In this document: piece by piece, positions 34,843-43,554 of the stretch
Numbering within the stretch: position 1 is the stretch's first letter
Layout: each line of letters opens with the position of its first letter
DNA from: Myxococcales bacterium
Lineage (GTDB): Bacteria; Myxococcota_A; Polyangia; Haliangiales; Haliangiaceae
Direction: 5' to 3'
Assembly (NCBI GenBank): GCA_016716835.1
Contig: JADJUW010000002.1
Location: 310,001 to 374,000 of the forward strand
DNA length: 64,000 nt
Translations under genes and position numbers: made by a program
The notes under the pieces: generated by a model
Seen by the model: the letters and a program-made list of their open reading frames with translations, nothing else
Told to the model about the DNA's origin: nothing
The model's database searches: none

Positions 34843-36096
34843 ATGGGCTCTGCGCGCTCTCGCATTACGTTTCACTTCCATGGCGTTGTGCTCGGCGCTG
34901 CGGTTGGCATTTTGTGCGGCATCTCGGCGGCCCTATTTTTGTGGTTGCTTGACCTCGCGACGAGCTGGCGCGAGGGCCATGAGGTCATCGTATGGGCTCT
35001 GCCAATTGCCGGCCTCGCGATAGGCTACGGCTATGAGCGCTTTGGCCAGCCTATCAAGGGCGGCAGCAACCTCGTGATCGCCACGGCGCAGGGCGGTGGC
35101 GAAGGCGCACCCTTGCCGCAGCGGCTAGCGCCGATGGTGCTGCTAGGCACCGTCCTGACGCATCTGTTCGGCGGCAGCGCCGGTCGCGAAGGTACCGCCG
35201 TGCAGATGGGCGCGGGACTCAGCGATTGGTTGGCGCGGCGCGTTCGCGTCGATGCGGCGATGCGCCGGCAGCTACTGCTTGCCGGCATGGCGGGCGGCTT
35301 TGGCGCGGTGTTTGGCACGCCGCTCGCGGGCACCGTGTTTGGCCTCGAGGTGCTGGCGCGCCGCCCAATACGCTACGACGCGCTGCTGCCGTCGCTGGCC
35401 GCGGCGTTTGTCGGCGATTTCGTTACGCGCGGAGTTGGCATCGCGCATACGCCGTTTCGCGCGGTGTCCTTTGTCGCGCCGACGCCGATGCTAGTGGTTA
35501 AATGGGTGCTATTTGCGATCGTCATCGCAGCGGTTGCGCTAGTTTTCATCGAGCTAACGCACTTCATTAGACGGCGCGGCGAGCGGCATGTGCCGCGCCT
35601 GCCGTGGCGCATGGCGCTGGGCGGCCTAGCAATTGTCGGCTTGTGGCAGCTCGTCGGCAGCAGCGACTACTTGGGCCTCTCGGTGCCACTCATGCTGCGC
35701 GCCTTTAGCGATGGCGAGCTGCCGGCGTATGTGTTTGCGCTAAAGCTGTTGTTTACGGCCATTACCCTCGGCGCGGGTTTTCTCGGTGGCGAGGTTACGC
35801 CCTTGTTCGTCATCGGCGCCACGCTCGGCTGCGTCATGGCGAGCGCGCTCGGCATGCCAATCGAGCTCGGCGCCGGCGTCGGTATGGCGGCGCTCTTTGC
35901 CGCGGCCGCCAACACGCCGCTAGCGCTATCGGTCATGGCGATGGAGTTACTCGGCGTCGCGATCGCGCCACATGCGCTCATCGTGTGCGTCTTGGCGTGG
36001 GTCTTGGTCGGCCCGCGAAGCATCTACGCGGCGCAACTCACCTTGAATTCTACGCAAAGCATGCGAGACTCGCGGCTCGACCCACTAAGGAGATAG
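34843..36096 (+). CDS. CLC-family anion/proton antiporter, possible fluoride (CLC-F) type
   Basis: This 417-residue CLC protein has about 10-12 TM segments. It has the gating Glu116 in GGSAGREGTAVQMGAGL and GGEVTPLFVIGA in place of the usual GGxxxPxL anion-pocket segment. The first anion-binding motif, GSGIP in chloride CLCs, reads GGSNLVIATA here, close to the GNNLI pattern of CLC-F fluoride/proton antiporters. GREGTAVQM is also characteristic of that clade. I therefore favour fluoride export, while a chloride function cannot be excluded. ATG 34843 is chosen over a long upstream frame. No fluoride riboswitch was seen upstream. Confidence 0.8.
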   Translation: MGSARSRITFHFHGVVLGAAVGILCGISAALFLWLLDLATSWREGHEVIVWALPIAGLAIGYGYERFGQPIKGGSNLVIATAQGGGEGAPLPQRLAPMVLLGTVLTHLFGGSAGREGTAVQMGAGLSDWLARRVRVDAAMRRQLLLAGMAGGFGAVFGTPLAGTVFGLEVLARRPIRYDALLPSLAAAFVGDFVTRGVGIAHTPFRAVSFVAPTPMLVVKWVLFAIVIAAVALVFIELTHFIRRRGERHVPRLPWRMALGGLAIVGLWQLVGSSDYLGLSVPLMLRAFSDGELPAYVFALKLLFTAITLGAGFLGGEVTPLFVIGATLGCVMASALGMPIELGAGVGMAALFAAAANTPLALSVMAMELLGVAIAPHALIVCVLAWVLVGPRSIYAAQLTLNSTQSMRDSRLDPLRR

Positions 36097-36099
36097 ACT

Positions 36100-36828
36100 A
36101 TGACAACCACCAAAAAAATCGCACTCGTGACCGGCGCCAACAAAGGCCTAGGCAAAGAGATTTCAAGACAGCTTGGGCAGCAAGGATACTACGTGCTGCT
36201 TGCCGCGCGCGATGAGTCGCTTGGGAAGCAAGCCGCAGACGAACTGCGAGCGACTGGCATGGAGGTAGCGCCGATCAAGCTTGACGTCACCAACCCCGAT
36301 CATATTGCGTCGGCGGTTCACTTTGTCACAACGACCTTTGGTCGCCTCGATTTGCTGGTCAACAATGCCGGCATTGCCCTTGAGTGGGATGGTAGCGGCA
36401 CAAGTGTTGAGAAGATTCGCAAAACCTTAGAGGTGAATGTCATTGCCCCGTATGCGCTCACGGAAGCGTTTATGCCGCTGCTTGAGAAGTCAGCGGATGC
36501 GCGCGTCATTCACCAGTCGTCTATGCTCGGTTCGATCGGTGAAGTTGAAAAATCATGGCCGCACGTCAAGAACTTCGTTTCGCCAGGCTATTCGATGTCT
36601 AAGGCCGCGCTGAATATGTTGTCATTAATTCAAGGCAACAACTTCGGGGCCAAGGGCGTGCTGGTCGCCGCCGCTCATCCAGGGTGGGTCAAGACAGACC
36701 TTGGCTCAGACGCCGCACCCATGGAGGTTGGGGATGGCGCCAAAACCGTGGTGAATCTCGCCACGATGCCGCGCGAGACGTTTCCGAACGCCACGCTTTC
36801 GCACATGGGCGCGCGCCTTCCTTGGTAA
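36100..36828 (+). CDS. Short-chain dehydrogenase/reductase
   Basis: This 242-residue SDR has the cofactor motif VTGANKGLGKEISRQL, NNAGIALEWDG (NNAG), a catalytic Ser in HQSSMLGSIG, and YSMSK with Tyr and Lys. It is closest in style to carbonyl-reductase-like SDRs that accept NADPH (Arg in LLAARDESLG). AAGGAG lies 6 bases before the ATG. It begins 3 bases after the CLC stop, so it is probably translated from the same message. The substrate is unknown. Confidence 0.93.
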   Translation: MTTTKKIALVTGANKGLGKEISRQLGQQGYYVLLAARDESLGKQAADELRATGMEVAPIKLDVTNPDHIASAVHFVTTTFGRLDLLVNNAGIALEWDGSGTSVEKIRKTLEVNVIAPYALTEAFMPLLEKSADARVIHQSSMLGSIGEVEKSWPHVKNFVSPGYSMSKAALNMLSLIQGNNFGAKGVLVAAAHPGWVKTDLGSDAAPMEVGDGAKTVVNLATMPRETFPNATLSHMGARLPW

Positions 36829-37062
36829 GTTGACTAAGCGGCTGGCTGTCTCCATCAGGGGTGCAAGCAGCCGGATCGCGCGGTCTCTCCTAAGGGGCGG
36901 ACAATCACCAGCTGGGGACTGCTGACACCATTTTCATATTTTGGTGACTACACGCGTCACCTGCTCGAATTTATTTTCAAATAGCATCCATGCAATTTTA
37001 AGAAAATCATCTAGTTGCGGCATTCGGCTCTTGGCATGTGCTGTGCACTATAAAACTGCATT

Positions 37063-37731
37063 GTGAGACTATCAAAAATATATTCTGCAATTCTATTGTG
37101 CTCGCTGGCTTCCACGCCCGCTTGGGCCAGTCGTCAAAAACAAACGACGCCGACAAGATCAGCAAAGAGTTCGGCACAAAAAACTAGGACGCAAAAACTA
37201 ATCTTAAAATCCCCTCTGCGGCTCACAGCAACAAAAGCTGCCTATGATGAATTGTTCGCTGAGCTTTACACGGGGCATGCTGCTGCCATGTACGTAATTC
37301 CGCACAAAGGGGTTATCGAAACTGAATTGAAAGCGCCCGGAGCCTACGGATCAGGACAATCCCAAGAAGTAAAAGTAACAGGGCTTGGTGCATCCGGGAT
37401 TTACAACGCTGAATTCTTGGGCTCGGTGAGTACCCACAATGACGGTGCTCAATTTGTAGGGAATAGAAGAGCAATGCAGGCATTTATCGACAAGTTTGCA
37501 GCGAGCGGAGGCGTGACAATCGCTCATACCGCGCCAAATGGTACGGTTCGCGAAATTGTAACGAATCACCCCGCAGCTGGTGTCACGCAAATATCTATCG
37601 CCGTGCCGTTGAAACCAGGTAAAAATGTAATTGAATACCGGCGCACCGATCGCGCCAGCGGTCGAAGCGTCGGGGCTCAATCCGGTTATGGCGAGTGGCG
37701 AAGCAAAATAATCTATTGGGATGGAAAATAG
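37063..37731 (+). CDS. Secreted protein, AT-rich gene, unknown function
   Basis: This 222-residue protein is read from GTG 37063. The signal peptide MRLSKIYSAILLCSLASTPA is followed by a Lys/Thr/Ser-rich linker. The mature domain has repeated strand motifs, a probable helix AMQAFIDKFAASGG and a terminal GEWRSKIIYWDGK. The gene and its AT-rich upstream region are clearly poorer in GC than the surrounding DNA, suggesting lateral origin. No family is recognised. A decayed MITE fragment follows the stop. Confidence 0.65.
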   Translation: MRLSKIYSAILLCSLASTPAWASRQKQTTPTRSAKSSAQKTRTQKLILKSPLRLTATKAAYDELFAELYTGHAAAMYVIPHKGVIETELKAPGAYGSGQSQEVKVTGLGASGIYNAEFLGSVSTHNDGAQFVGNRRAMQAFIDKFAASGGVTIAHTAPNGTVREIVTNHPAAGVTQISIAVPLKPGKNVIEYRRTDRASGRSVGAQSGYGEWRSKIIYWDGK

Positions 37732-37737
37732 GAACAC

Positions 37738-37785
37738 CTTGGCCTTGGCCTTTGACGCCATCCCGGCGCAGCGTGGCTCACAACA
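37738..37785. repeat. Decayed fragment of the MITE-like element
   Basis: Bases 37738-37785 align with 27270-27318 of the MITE-like element: GCCTTGGCCT, then GACGCCATCCCGGCGCAGC, then TGGCTCACAACA (against GACGTCATCCCGGTGCAGC and TGGCTCATAACA). The outer inverted-repeat end is missing, so this is a truncated copy lying between the secreted-protein gene and the ABC ATPase. Confidence 0.5.
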
Positions 37786-38532
37786 CTAGCGGGCGTGGTA
37801 CGGGCGCAGGCGGCCGTCTTCCATTTCATAGAGCACGTCGAACACCTCCAGCGCGCGGTGGTCGTGGGTGACGACCAAGACGGCGGCGCCGCGGTCGTGC
37901 GCGACCTTGCGAAATAGCTCCATGACGCTGCGGCTGCGCACGCTGTCGAGGGCGGCGGTGGGCTCGTCGGCGAGAATCAGCGACGGCTCGTTGGCGAGCG
38001 CCCGGGCAATGGCGACGCGTTGCTGTTCGCCGCCGCTCAACATTTCCGGGTAGGCGTGTTCGCGCCCGGCAACGTCGAGATACGCGAGCAAGTCGCGCGC
38101 CCGCTTGCGGCCATCGCGCTTGCCGCCAAACTCGCAGGCAATTTCCACGTTCTCGCGCGCGGTGAGAAACGAGGTGAGGTTGGCCTTTTGAAACACGAAG
38201 CCGAGGTGACGGCGGCGCAGCGCGGCTAAATCGGCGAGCGGCACGCCGTCTTTCACCACGAGGCGGCCCTCGAAGTACACCTCGCCGGTATCGGCGGGCG
38301 AGACAAAGCCGAGCGCCTTGATCAGCGTTGACTTGCCGGAGCCGCTGGGGCCAAGCAGGGCGGCGACGGTACCGCGCGCAAGCGTCAGGCTGACGTGATC
38401 GAGCGCCTTGACCGCCGCAGCGCCCGAGCCGTAGGTCTTAGTTAGGTTGTCCGCGCGCACCGCATCGGTGGTGGTGGTCGATACGGATGTAGATGCGAAC
38501 GTGGACACGGGCGGGGTTGTTGGCATTGTCAT
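37786..38532 (-). CDS. ABC transporter ATP-binding protein (DevA/MacB/LolD type)
   Basis: This 248-residue ATPase has the Walker A GPSGSGKSTLIK, the Q-loop in FVFQKANL, the signature LSGGEQQRVAIARAL and Walker B LILADEPTAALD. It belongs to the MacB/LolD/DevA class that pairs with FtsX-type permeases. The Ser/Thr-rich N-terminal tail is extra. It follows the permease gene directly with no spacer. The complex of 37786-40925 is a tripartite adaptor, permease and ATPase exporter. Confidence 0.93.
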   Translation of the reverse strand: MTMPTTPPVSTFASTSVSTTTTDAVRADNLTKTYGSGAAAVKALDHVSLTLARGTVAALLGPSGSGKSTLIKALGFVSPADTGEVYFEGRLVVKDGVPLADLAALRRRHLGFVFQKANLTSFLTARENVEIACEFGGKRDGRKRARDLLAYLDVAGREHAYPEMLSGGEQQRVAIARALANEPSLILADEPTAALDSVRSRSVMELFRKVAHDRGAAVLVVTHDHRALEVFDVLYEMEDGRLRPYHAR

Positions 38533-39744
38533 TTAGGCCTCCAGCGCGCGCGAGGGATCAATGCGCATGACATGGGCGAGCCCGAGCAGGCTGGCGAGCG
38601 TGACTAAGATCATCGTCGCAACCGGCGCGACCATGGTGATGGTCTCGGTGATGAGCACGCGGCGCGGAAACAGGGGATAGGCCAGCGCGCCGAGCGCAAA
38701 CGCCACGGTATAGCCAATTGCCCCGAGCAGCCACGCTTGCTGCAAGACCAGGCCGAGCAGGCGAGGCTTGGGCGCGCCCATAAGCTTGAGCACCGCGAGG
38801 TCGTGGGTTTTTTCGAGCGTGAGGTTGTACATCACCATCATCACGATTACGGCGGCGGTAAGGGTGAGGATTACCGTGAACAGGCCGATCTGCATGCGGG
38901 CGCGTTGCACCACGCCGCCCAGCAGCAGCGCCTCTTCTTCGGCTTGTGAATACACGCTGACGTCGCCCCAGCTGCGCACGATGCCGCGCACGTCGGCGAG
39001 GCGATGCGGATCGACCTCGAGCAACACGGCGGCAACGGGTGGCGAGGCCAGCGCCGGCGGACGCCAGCGCGGATCGGTTGCGAGCTCTTCGAGTGAGGGC
39101 TGGCCGCGGCCGAGATCTGTTTGGCGCAGACGCGAGGCGACGCGTTCGCGTTCGAGCACCGCGGCCTCAGGCGGTTGGTCATACGCGACGAGCTGCGCGT
39201 CGCCGGCGGTCAAGAAGGCAACCGAATCACCGCCGGAGGTGAGCGCGTTTTTCGTCAGCCCGACCACGCGGTAGGTCTCGCCGGCAAGTTCGAGCGCCGC
39301 GCCGATCGCCAGCCCGAGCGAGGCATCGACGATGATTTCGCCATGGGGTTGCGCCAGGCGACGGCCGCGCACCAGCGGCAGCGAGCGCCCCGGATCATCG
39401 GGCCAGCCCAGGCCAACCAGCGCAATGCGCATCACGGCGCCGCGATGCTCGCGCTGAATGAGTTGATACGTGTAGGGCCGCGCGCTGCGCACGCCCGGCA
39501 ACGCGGCGGCCCGCGCCTCGACGCTCGGATCGAGCCGCGAGCCTTCGGCAAACGGCCCGCGCGTGTCCTTTTGCACCAGCCACACGTCGGCGCGCATGGC
39601 GCGGGTGAGGATGGTGGCGTCGTCGACCATGCCGGCGTAAATGCCCTGCATCGCGATGACGACGGTGAGCAAGAGGCCAAGGCCCGCCGCAGTGCCGACA
39701 AAGCGCGCGAGATGACGGCGCACGTCGCGCAGCGCGAGATTCAT
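38533..39744 (-). CDS. ABC transporter permease (FtsX-like, DevC-type)
   Basis: This 403-residue permease has the MacB/FtsX layout: one N-terminal TM (about 17-35), a large periplasmic domain of about 230 residues, and three C-terminal TMs (about 280-395). The FtsX segment reads HDLAVLKLMGAPKPRLLGLV and the end MRIDPSRALEA matches DPxxAL. Four bases overlap the adaptor gene upstream. With the ATPase it forms a DevBCA-like exporter. The cargo is unknown, probably a lipid or hydrophobic product. Confidence 0.88.
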   Translation of the reverse strand: MNLALRDVRRHLARFVGTAAGLGLLLTVVIAMQGIYAGMVDDATILTRAMRADVWLVQKDTRGPFAEGSRLDPSVEARAAALPGVRSARPYTYQLIQREHRGAVMRIALVGLGWPDDPGRSLPLVRGRRLAQPHGEIIVDASLGLAIGAALELAGETYRVVGLTKNALTSGGDSVAFLTAGDAQLVAYDQPPEAAVLERERVASRLRQTDLGRGQPSLEELATDPRWRPPALASPPVAAVLLEVDPHRLADVRGIVRSWGDVSVYSQAEEEALLLGGVVQRARMQIGLFTVILTLTAAVIVMMVMYNLTLEKTHDLAVLKLMGAPKPRLLGLVLQQAWLLGAIGYTVAFALGALAYPLFPRRVLITETITMVAPVATMILVTLASLLGLAHVMRIDPSRALEA

Positions 39745-40925
39745 CGGCTCACCCAGCGCCGTCCAAGCGGCAGCGAGGTGGCGGTGCCCGGCGCGGCCAA
39801 GAGCTCATCGCCCTCGGCGAGGCCCTCTAGCACCTCGACGTGCGCGCTGCCCGTGAGTCCGAATTTCGGACTAATGCGTGTAATCTTGCCGCCGCGGCTG
39901 GCATAGACAAAGGCGCCGGCCTCATCGTGGTGGATGAGGTCGATCGGAATCCGCAGCGCGTTGTCGTGGCGCGCTAGCTCGACGCGCACGTCGGCGCGCT
40001 GACCGATGGCGATGCGGCGCTCAAGGCTTACCGGCGTGACTTCGACGAAGAGTTCGTGGGTTTGGCGGTCGGCCTCCCACGCGATCTTGGAGACCTTGCC
40101 GGCGATGGGCTGGTCGGTGCCGGGAAAGGTAATCGTCGCGGGCTGATCCACCGCGAGCTGTGACAACATCGTCTCGTCCATGGCGGCGTTGACGAAGACG
40201 CGGCTGGTGTCGACGAGGCGTAGCACGGTCGAGCCAATCGCGACGGTGTCGCCCGGCTCGCGCAGGCGCCGGGTAATCACGCCATCAAATGGTGCCAGCA
40301 ACGTGGCGCGCACCACCGCGACGCGGCGTTGCTCGGCGCCGCCAGCCGCGACGTCAATGCCGCGCGTCGCCTCGGCGCGTTGTGCCAGCACGCGTGCGAG
40401 CTCGGCGTGGGCCAAGGCCAGCTTGTCGCGCATGTCGTCGCGCTGTTGGCCAGGCACGGCGCCGGCGTCAAATAGCGCCTGGGTGCGACGCGCCTCGCGC
40501 TCGGCGGTTGCGAGCAGCGTACGTGCGCGCTCTTCGTCGGCGGCCAGGCGCTGCAAGGCCGCCCTTGCCGCGCCAACGCCGGTTTGCGCTGATTTTAGTT
40601 CGGCTTGCGACTGACTCGTCTCAAGCCGCGCGAGCTCTTGGCCGATGGTGACGCGGCCGCCTTCATCGACGAGCACCTCGCTTACGCGGCCGATCAAGTC
40701 AAAGCCGACCGCCGCCTCGCGCTGGCTTTCGATGGTGCCGCGGCCAAACGCCTCGAGCACGACGGTGCCGCGCTCCACCCGCGCCATCTTGACGTGCACC
40801 GGCGACCAGACTTTAAACCAAGCGATTAGCAGGCCGATCGCGAGCACGCCCAAGACCCAGCGCAGGCGGTAGACAAGGGCGAGCACGCGCCGTGGGAGGC
40901 TTGAGTTGGCATGAGTTTGGATCAT
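39741..40925 (-). CDS. Membrane fusion protein of a DevB-type exporter
   Basis: This 394-residue adaptor has an N-terminal TM (about 11-35), a lipoyl half-motif EVLVDEGGRVTIGQELARLE, a coiled-coil hairpin about residues 105-190, and a second lipoyl half in ATLLAPFDGVITRRLREPGD. A beta-barrel domain and a membrane-proximal domain (GKITRISPKFGLTG) follow. The order is standard for HlyD/DevB proteins bridging to an outer-membrane channel. It lies 48 bases downstream of the cysteine-synthase-like gene on the same strand. No TolC gene is in this operon. Confidence 0.9.
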   Translation of the reverse strand: MIQTHANSSLPRRVLALVYRLRWVLGVLAIGLLIAWFKVWSPVHVKMARVERGTVVLEAFGRGTIESQREAAVGFDLIGRVSEVLVDEGGRVTIGQELARLETSQSQAELKSAQTGVGAARAALQRLAADEERARTLLATAEREARRTQALFDAGAVPGQQRDDMRDKLALAHAELARVLAQRAEATRGIDVAAGGAEQRRVAVVRATLLAPFDGVITRRLREPGDTVAIGSTVLRLVDTSRVFVNAAMDETMLSQLAVDQPATITFPGTDQPIAGKVSKIAWEADRQTHELFVEVTPVSLERRIAIGQRADVRVELARHDNALRIPIDLIHHDEAGAFVYASRGGKITRISPKFGLTGSAHVEVLEGLAEGDELLAAPGTATSLPLGRRWVSR

Positions 40926-40973
40926 TGTGGAGAACTTGCTTTCGCTTCGGGATTGGAACGTGATTGCTCGTAA

Positions 40974-41945
40974 TTAGCCGCCCGCCGCCCACGCCTGCAT
41001 CCAGGGCTTGGCGCGATAGCGGTCCCACGCATCGGGCAGCACTGTGACCACCGGCCCGGCGAGGCCGCCGCGCGCCGCGACGCGCAGGGCGGCGACGACG
41101 TTGGTGCCGGCCGAGCCGCCGACGAAGAGGCCTTCCTCTCGCAGCAGCCGCCTGACCATGGCAAAACTCTCGTCGTCGCTGACGCGCTCGACGGCATCGA
41201 TGACGTCGCGATGCAGGTTGGTCGGCACCTCGTTGCCGCCGATGCCTTCGACGGCATAGGTGCCATCGGGGCCCAGGTGCCCGGTCTCGATCCAATCGGC
41301 GAGCGATGACCCGACCGGATCGGCGACGACGACGCGCACGTGCGGCAACGCGGTCTTGAGCCGGCGCCCGACGCCCGAAATGGTGCCGCCGGTGCCGACG
41401 CCCGCGACGAACGCACCGATGACGCCGCCGGTTTGGGCGAGAATCTCGGCACCCGTGGTGCGCACATGCGCCTCGACGTTGGCGGGATTGTTAAATTGAT
41501 CGGCGAGAAACCACCCGTGCTCCTGCGCCATGCGCGCCGCGACGTTGCGGAAGTTCCCCGGATCGGTGCGCGGCAAATTCGGCGTCACGATCACTTGGGC
41601 GCCGAGTGCGCTCAGGGCGTTGCGCTTGTCGACGGACATTTTCTCCGGCATGAGGCACACCAACTTCATGCCACGCGCGCCGGCGACCATCGCCAGGCCA
41701 AGCCCGGTGTTGCCGGCCGTCGCCTCGATAATTGTCATGCCGGGCGCCAAGACGCCGCGCGCCTCGGCATCTTCGACGATCGCGATGGCAATGCGATCTT
41801 TGATCGATCCGCCGGGATTTAGGTGCTCGCACTTTACCAGCACTGGCACCGCTAGCTCCTTGCCGATGTGTTGCAGCCGCACCAGCGGCGTGCCGCCAAT
41901 GTGGCGCAAGATGCCTTGGCGCTCGGTCGTGGACAGCATGGCCAT
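40974..41945 (-). CDS. Cysteine-synthase/cystathionine beta-synthase-like PLP enzyme
   Basis: This 323-residue fold-type II PLP enzyme has catalytic Lys49 in NPGGSIKDRIAI, ATAGNTGLGLAMVAGARG (substrate Asn/Thr loop), and GVGTGGTISGVGRRLKTA for the phosphate. The length fits CysK/CysM or the catalytic core of CBS, with no C-terminal CBS domains. The opening ILRHIGGTPLVRLQHIGKEL is typical of CBS-like enzymes. Its 5' half is duplicated as a broken copy at 43555-43999. It probably precedes the adaptor gene in a message. The specific sulfur substrate (O-acetylserine, O-phosphoserine or serine) cannot be set. Confidence 0.85.
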   Translation of the reverse strand: MAMLSTTERQGILRHIGGTPLVRLQHIGKELAVPVLVKCEHLNPGGSIKDRIAIAIVEDAEARGVLAPGMTIIEATAGNTGLGLAMVAGARGMKLVCLMPEKMSVDKRNALSALGAQVIVTPNLPRTDPGNFRNVAARMAQEHGWFLADQFNNPANVEAHVRTTGAEILAQTGGVIGAFVAGVGTGGTISGVGRRLKTALPHVRVVVADPVGSSLADWIETGHLGPDGTYAVEGIGGNEVPTNLHRDVIDAVERVSDDESFAMVRRLLREEGLFVGGSAGTNVVAALRVAARGGLAGPVVTVLPDAWDRYRAKPWMQAWAAGG

Positions 41946-41989
41946 GACATCACCATTGGCTACGGCGCGCGCAATGTCAAACCGCGGAG

Positions 41990-42103
41990 GGGGATAGGAA
42001 ATTTTAGGCGGAAATTGCGGAGGGTGGCATGGGCCGAGCGGGGCTGGCTAGGTGCCAGATGGCGGGGTGCGGGTGATTTAGAGGCTTCAGATCACTGAGA
42101 TTG
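41990..42103. repeat. 114-bp direct repeat R1
   Basis: This copy matches 43441-43554 over its full 114 bases with five mismatches that I count. It begins GGGGATAGGAAATTTTAGGC and ends ATCACTGAGATTG. It lies just upstream of the cysteine-synthase-like start and truncates the 3' end of the M50 gene. The shared right boundary of both copies suggests a defined unit end. Confidence 0.85.
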
Positions 42104-42527
42104 GGGCATCATCAGGCAGCGAGGTAACGCGCCCGAGACCGCATGTCGCTGCGCCCAGCAGCAGCCCGGGCAACGGCCCCGCCAAGGCAACCGTTGATCG
42201 TTCGTATGGGTTGGCGTCTTGCTTGCGCCCACGGGCAACCGCGCCAAAGAAGGGCAAAAAGAGAATTTGCAGATCTCGGTACTTGTAGTGCCGCATAGCC
42301 ATCGCATGTCCAAGCTCGTGCAACAGCAGCACGGCGACGAGCACGACGAGAAGCTTCGCCGTAACTGCCAGCGACAATTGGCCAACGAACAACAACAACG
42401 TTAGCGCGAATAGCAACAGCCCTTGCGCATAGTTCGAGCGCTCGGGTTCGGCAGGAGCCTCCAGCTCACGGCGTATCGCGTCGGTAACAATCTCGCCACT
42501 CGTGGGACTGCGCATAAAGGGTGACAA
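42087..42527 (-). pseudogene. Truncated M50-family metalloprotease
   Basis: The open frame has 146 residues with TM segments and the zinc motif LLLHELGHAMAMRHY (HELGH at 70-74), followed by LAGPLPGLLLGAATCG, the usual second conserved block of M50 site-2 protease-like proteins. Full-length relatives go on with further TM segments and an NPDG-type second zinc motif. Here the coding sequence runs into repeat R1 and stops after four codons derived from it (ISVI). I call it a truncated gene. The protein could still be made as a short membrane protein. Confidence 0.7.
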
Positions 42528-42535
42528 AGACTACG

Positions 42536-42720
42536 GGGAAAAATAGGAATTTTCAGGCCGAATTGGTGGCGGGACGCCTGAGTCGGCAGCGGCCACTCTT
42601 TGCGATCTGAGGCGTTAGCCGGGCCCCCAAGATACGAAGCAGAAAAATTAGGTCGAAAGGGCGGAAGGTGGCGAGGTCCGCGGGGCGCTGGTGGGGGTGC
42701 GGGCGTACGCGGCTGGGAAG
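42536..42720. repeat. Degenerate relatives of the 114-bp repeat
   Basis: Two stretches resemble the repeat start. One is near 42543 (AATAGGAATTTTCAGGCCGAATT). The other is near 42642 (AAAATTAGGTCGAAAG, then GCGGAAGGTGGCGAGGTCCG and GGGGGTGCGGGCG). They lie between the M50 remnant and the nucleotidyltransferase gene. The match is partial, so this is a likely but not certain extension of the repeat family. Confidence 0.4.
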
Positions 42721-42759
42721 TGGTTGGAGTCGAGTCGCGAGGTGAGCTATAGTTGAGTT

Positions 42760-43281
42760 GTGTCAGGTGAGTTGCCACGAATTTTTAGAGCGCTGGCTGA
42801 AGGCGGTGTGCAGTATTTGGTCGTCGGCGGCGTCGCGGTGGTGATCCACGGATACCCACGCATGACGGCCGACTTAGACTTGGTGCTATCGCTTGCCTCT
42901 GAGAACGTGGTTCGCGCGGTCAATGCGCTCTCTAGACTCGGGTTCCAACCTCGCCCGCCTGTTCCATTTATGGATTTTGCTGATGCGGCGAAGCGCCGAG
43001 AATGGATCGAAGAGAAAGGCCTGACGGTATTTTCGCTGTGGAGTCCGCAGTTTCCTTTAACGGAAATCGATTGTTTCGTTGCCGAACCTTTTCCATTCGC
43101 CGAAGCCTATGGGAGGGCTTTGAGCGTGCCGATTGAGGGGATCGAGGTTTCGGTCCTCGGCCTTGTTGACCTAATTTCGCTCAAACGGGTTGCAGGACGC
43201 CCCAAAGACCTAGATGACATCGAAAAATTACAGGCAATTCATGCCGACGGTCTTGCGGGAGGTGTTGATCATGAAAAATGA
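42760..43281 (+). CDS. Nucleotidyltransferase, AbiEii/MNT-like
   Basis: This 173-residue protein has the nucleotidyltransferase core YLVVGGVAVVIHGYPRMTAD, followed by LDLVLSL (GG...HGxxRxTxDxDL), then a second acidic site in FPLTEIDCFVAEPF and a DLISLKRVAGRPKDLDDIEKL helix as in AbiEii/DUF6036 proteins. Such proteins act as toxins that modify tRNA or partner antitoxins by nucleotidylation. It starts at GTG 42760 and overlaps by 11 bases a small gene that follows, as in a toxin-antitoxin operon. It sits between repeats R1 and R2. Confidence 0.82.
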   Translation: MSGELPRIFRALAEGGVQYLVVGGVAVVIHGYPRMTADLDLVLSLASENVVRAVNALSRLGFQPRPPVPFMDFADAAKRREWIEEKGLTVFSLWSPQFPLTEIDCFVAEPFPFAEAYGRALSVPIEGIEVSVLGLVDLISLKRVAGRPKDLDDIEKLQAIHADGLAGGVDHEK

Positions 43282-43423
43282 TCGCGGTTGGAGTGACCAT
43301 GAAAAAGCGCAGCTGCAACGGTGGAAGGAGCTGTCGGCAGAACAGCGCCTGCGCTGGCTGGAAGAGGCCAAGGGGTTTGCGCACGAAGCCATGCAACAAG
43401 CCAAAAAGCGGCGGTCTCAGTAG
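43271..43423 (+). CDS. Small partner protein of the nucleotidyltransferase, antitoxin candidate
   Basis: The protein of 50 residues, MKNDRGWSDHEKAQLQRWKE and on, contains a helical WLEEAKGFAHEAMQQAKK tail, wholly charged and alpha-helical. It starts inside the nucleotidyltransferase gene and ends 17 bases before repeat R2. The size, overlap and helical character fit the short proteins (LSxEERLRWLEEA type) found beside such nucleotidyltransferases. The antitoxin role is inferred. Confidence 0.6.
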   Translation: MKNDRGWSDHEKAQLQRWKELSAEQRLRWLEEAKGFAHEAMQQAKKRRSQ

Positions 43424-43440
43424 GGGGATAGGAAATTTCA

Positions 43441-43554
43441 GGGGATAGGAAATTTTAAGCGGAAATTGCGGAGGGTGGGACGGGCCGAGCGGGGCTGGCT
43501 AGGTGCCAGATGGCGGGGTGCGGGTGATTTATAGCCTTCAGATCACTGAGATTG
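43441..43554. repeat. 114-bp direct repeat R2
   Basis: This copy differs from R1 (41990-42103) at five positions. It is preceded immediately by an extra partial copy (GGGGATAGGAAATTTCA at 43424-43440). Its right end abuts the broken cysteine-synthase-like copy, in the same register in which R1 abuts the M50 remnant. Confidence 0.85.

Noticed and set aside
36840..36875. Hairpin with CGGCTG and CAGCCG arms after the SDR gene
   Set aside because: Only six paired bases around a long loop and no T run; too weak to call a terminator.
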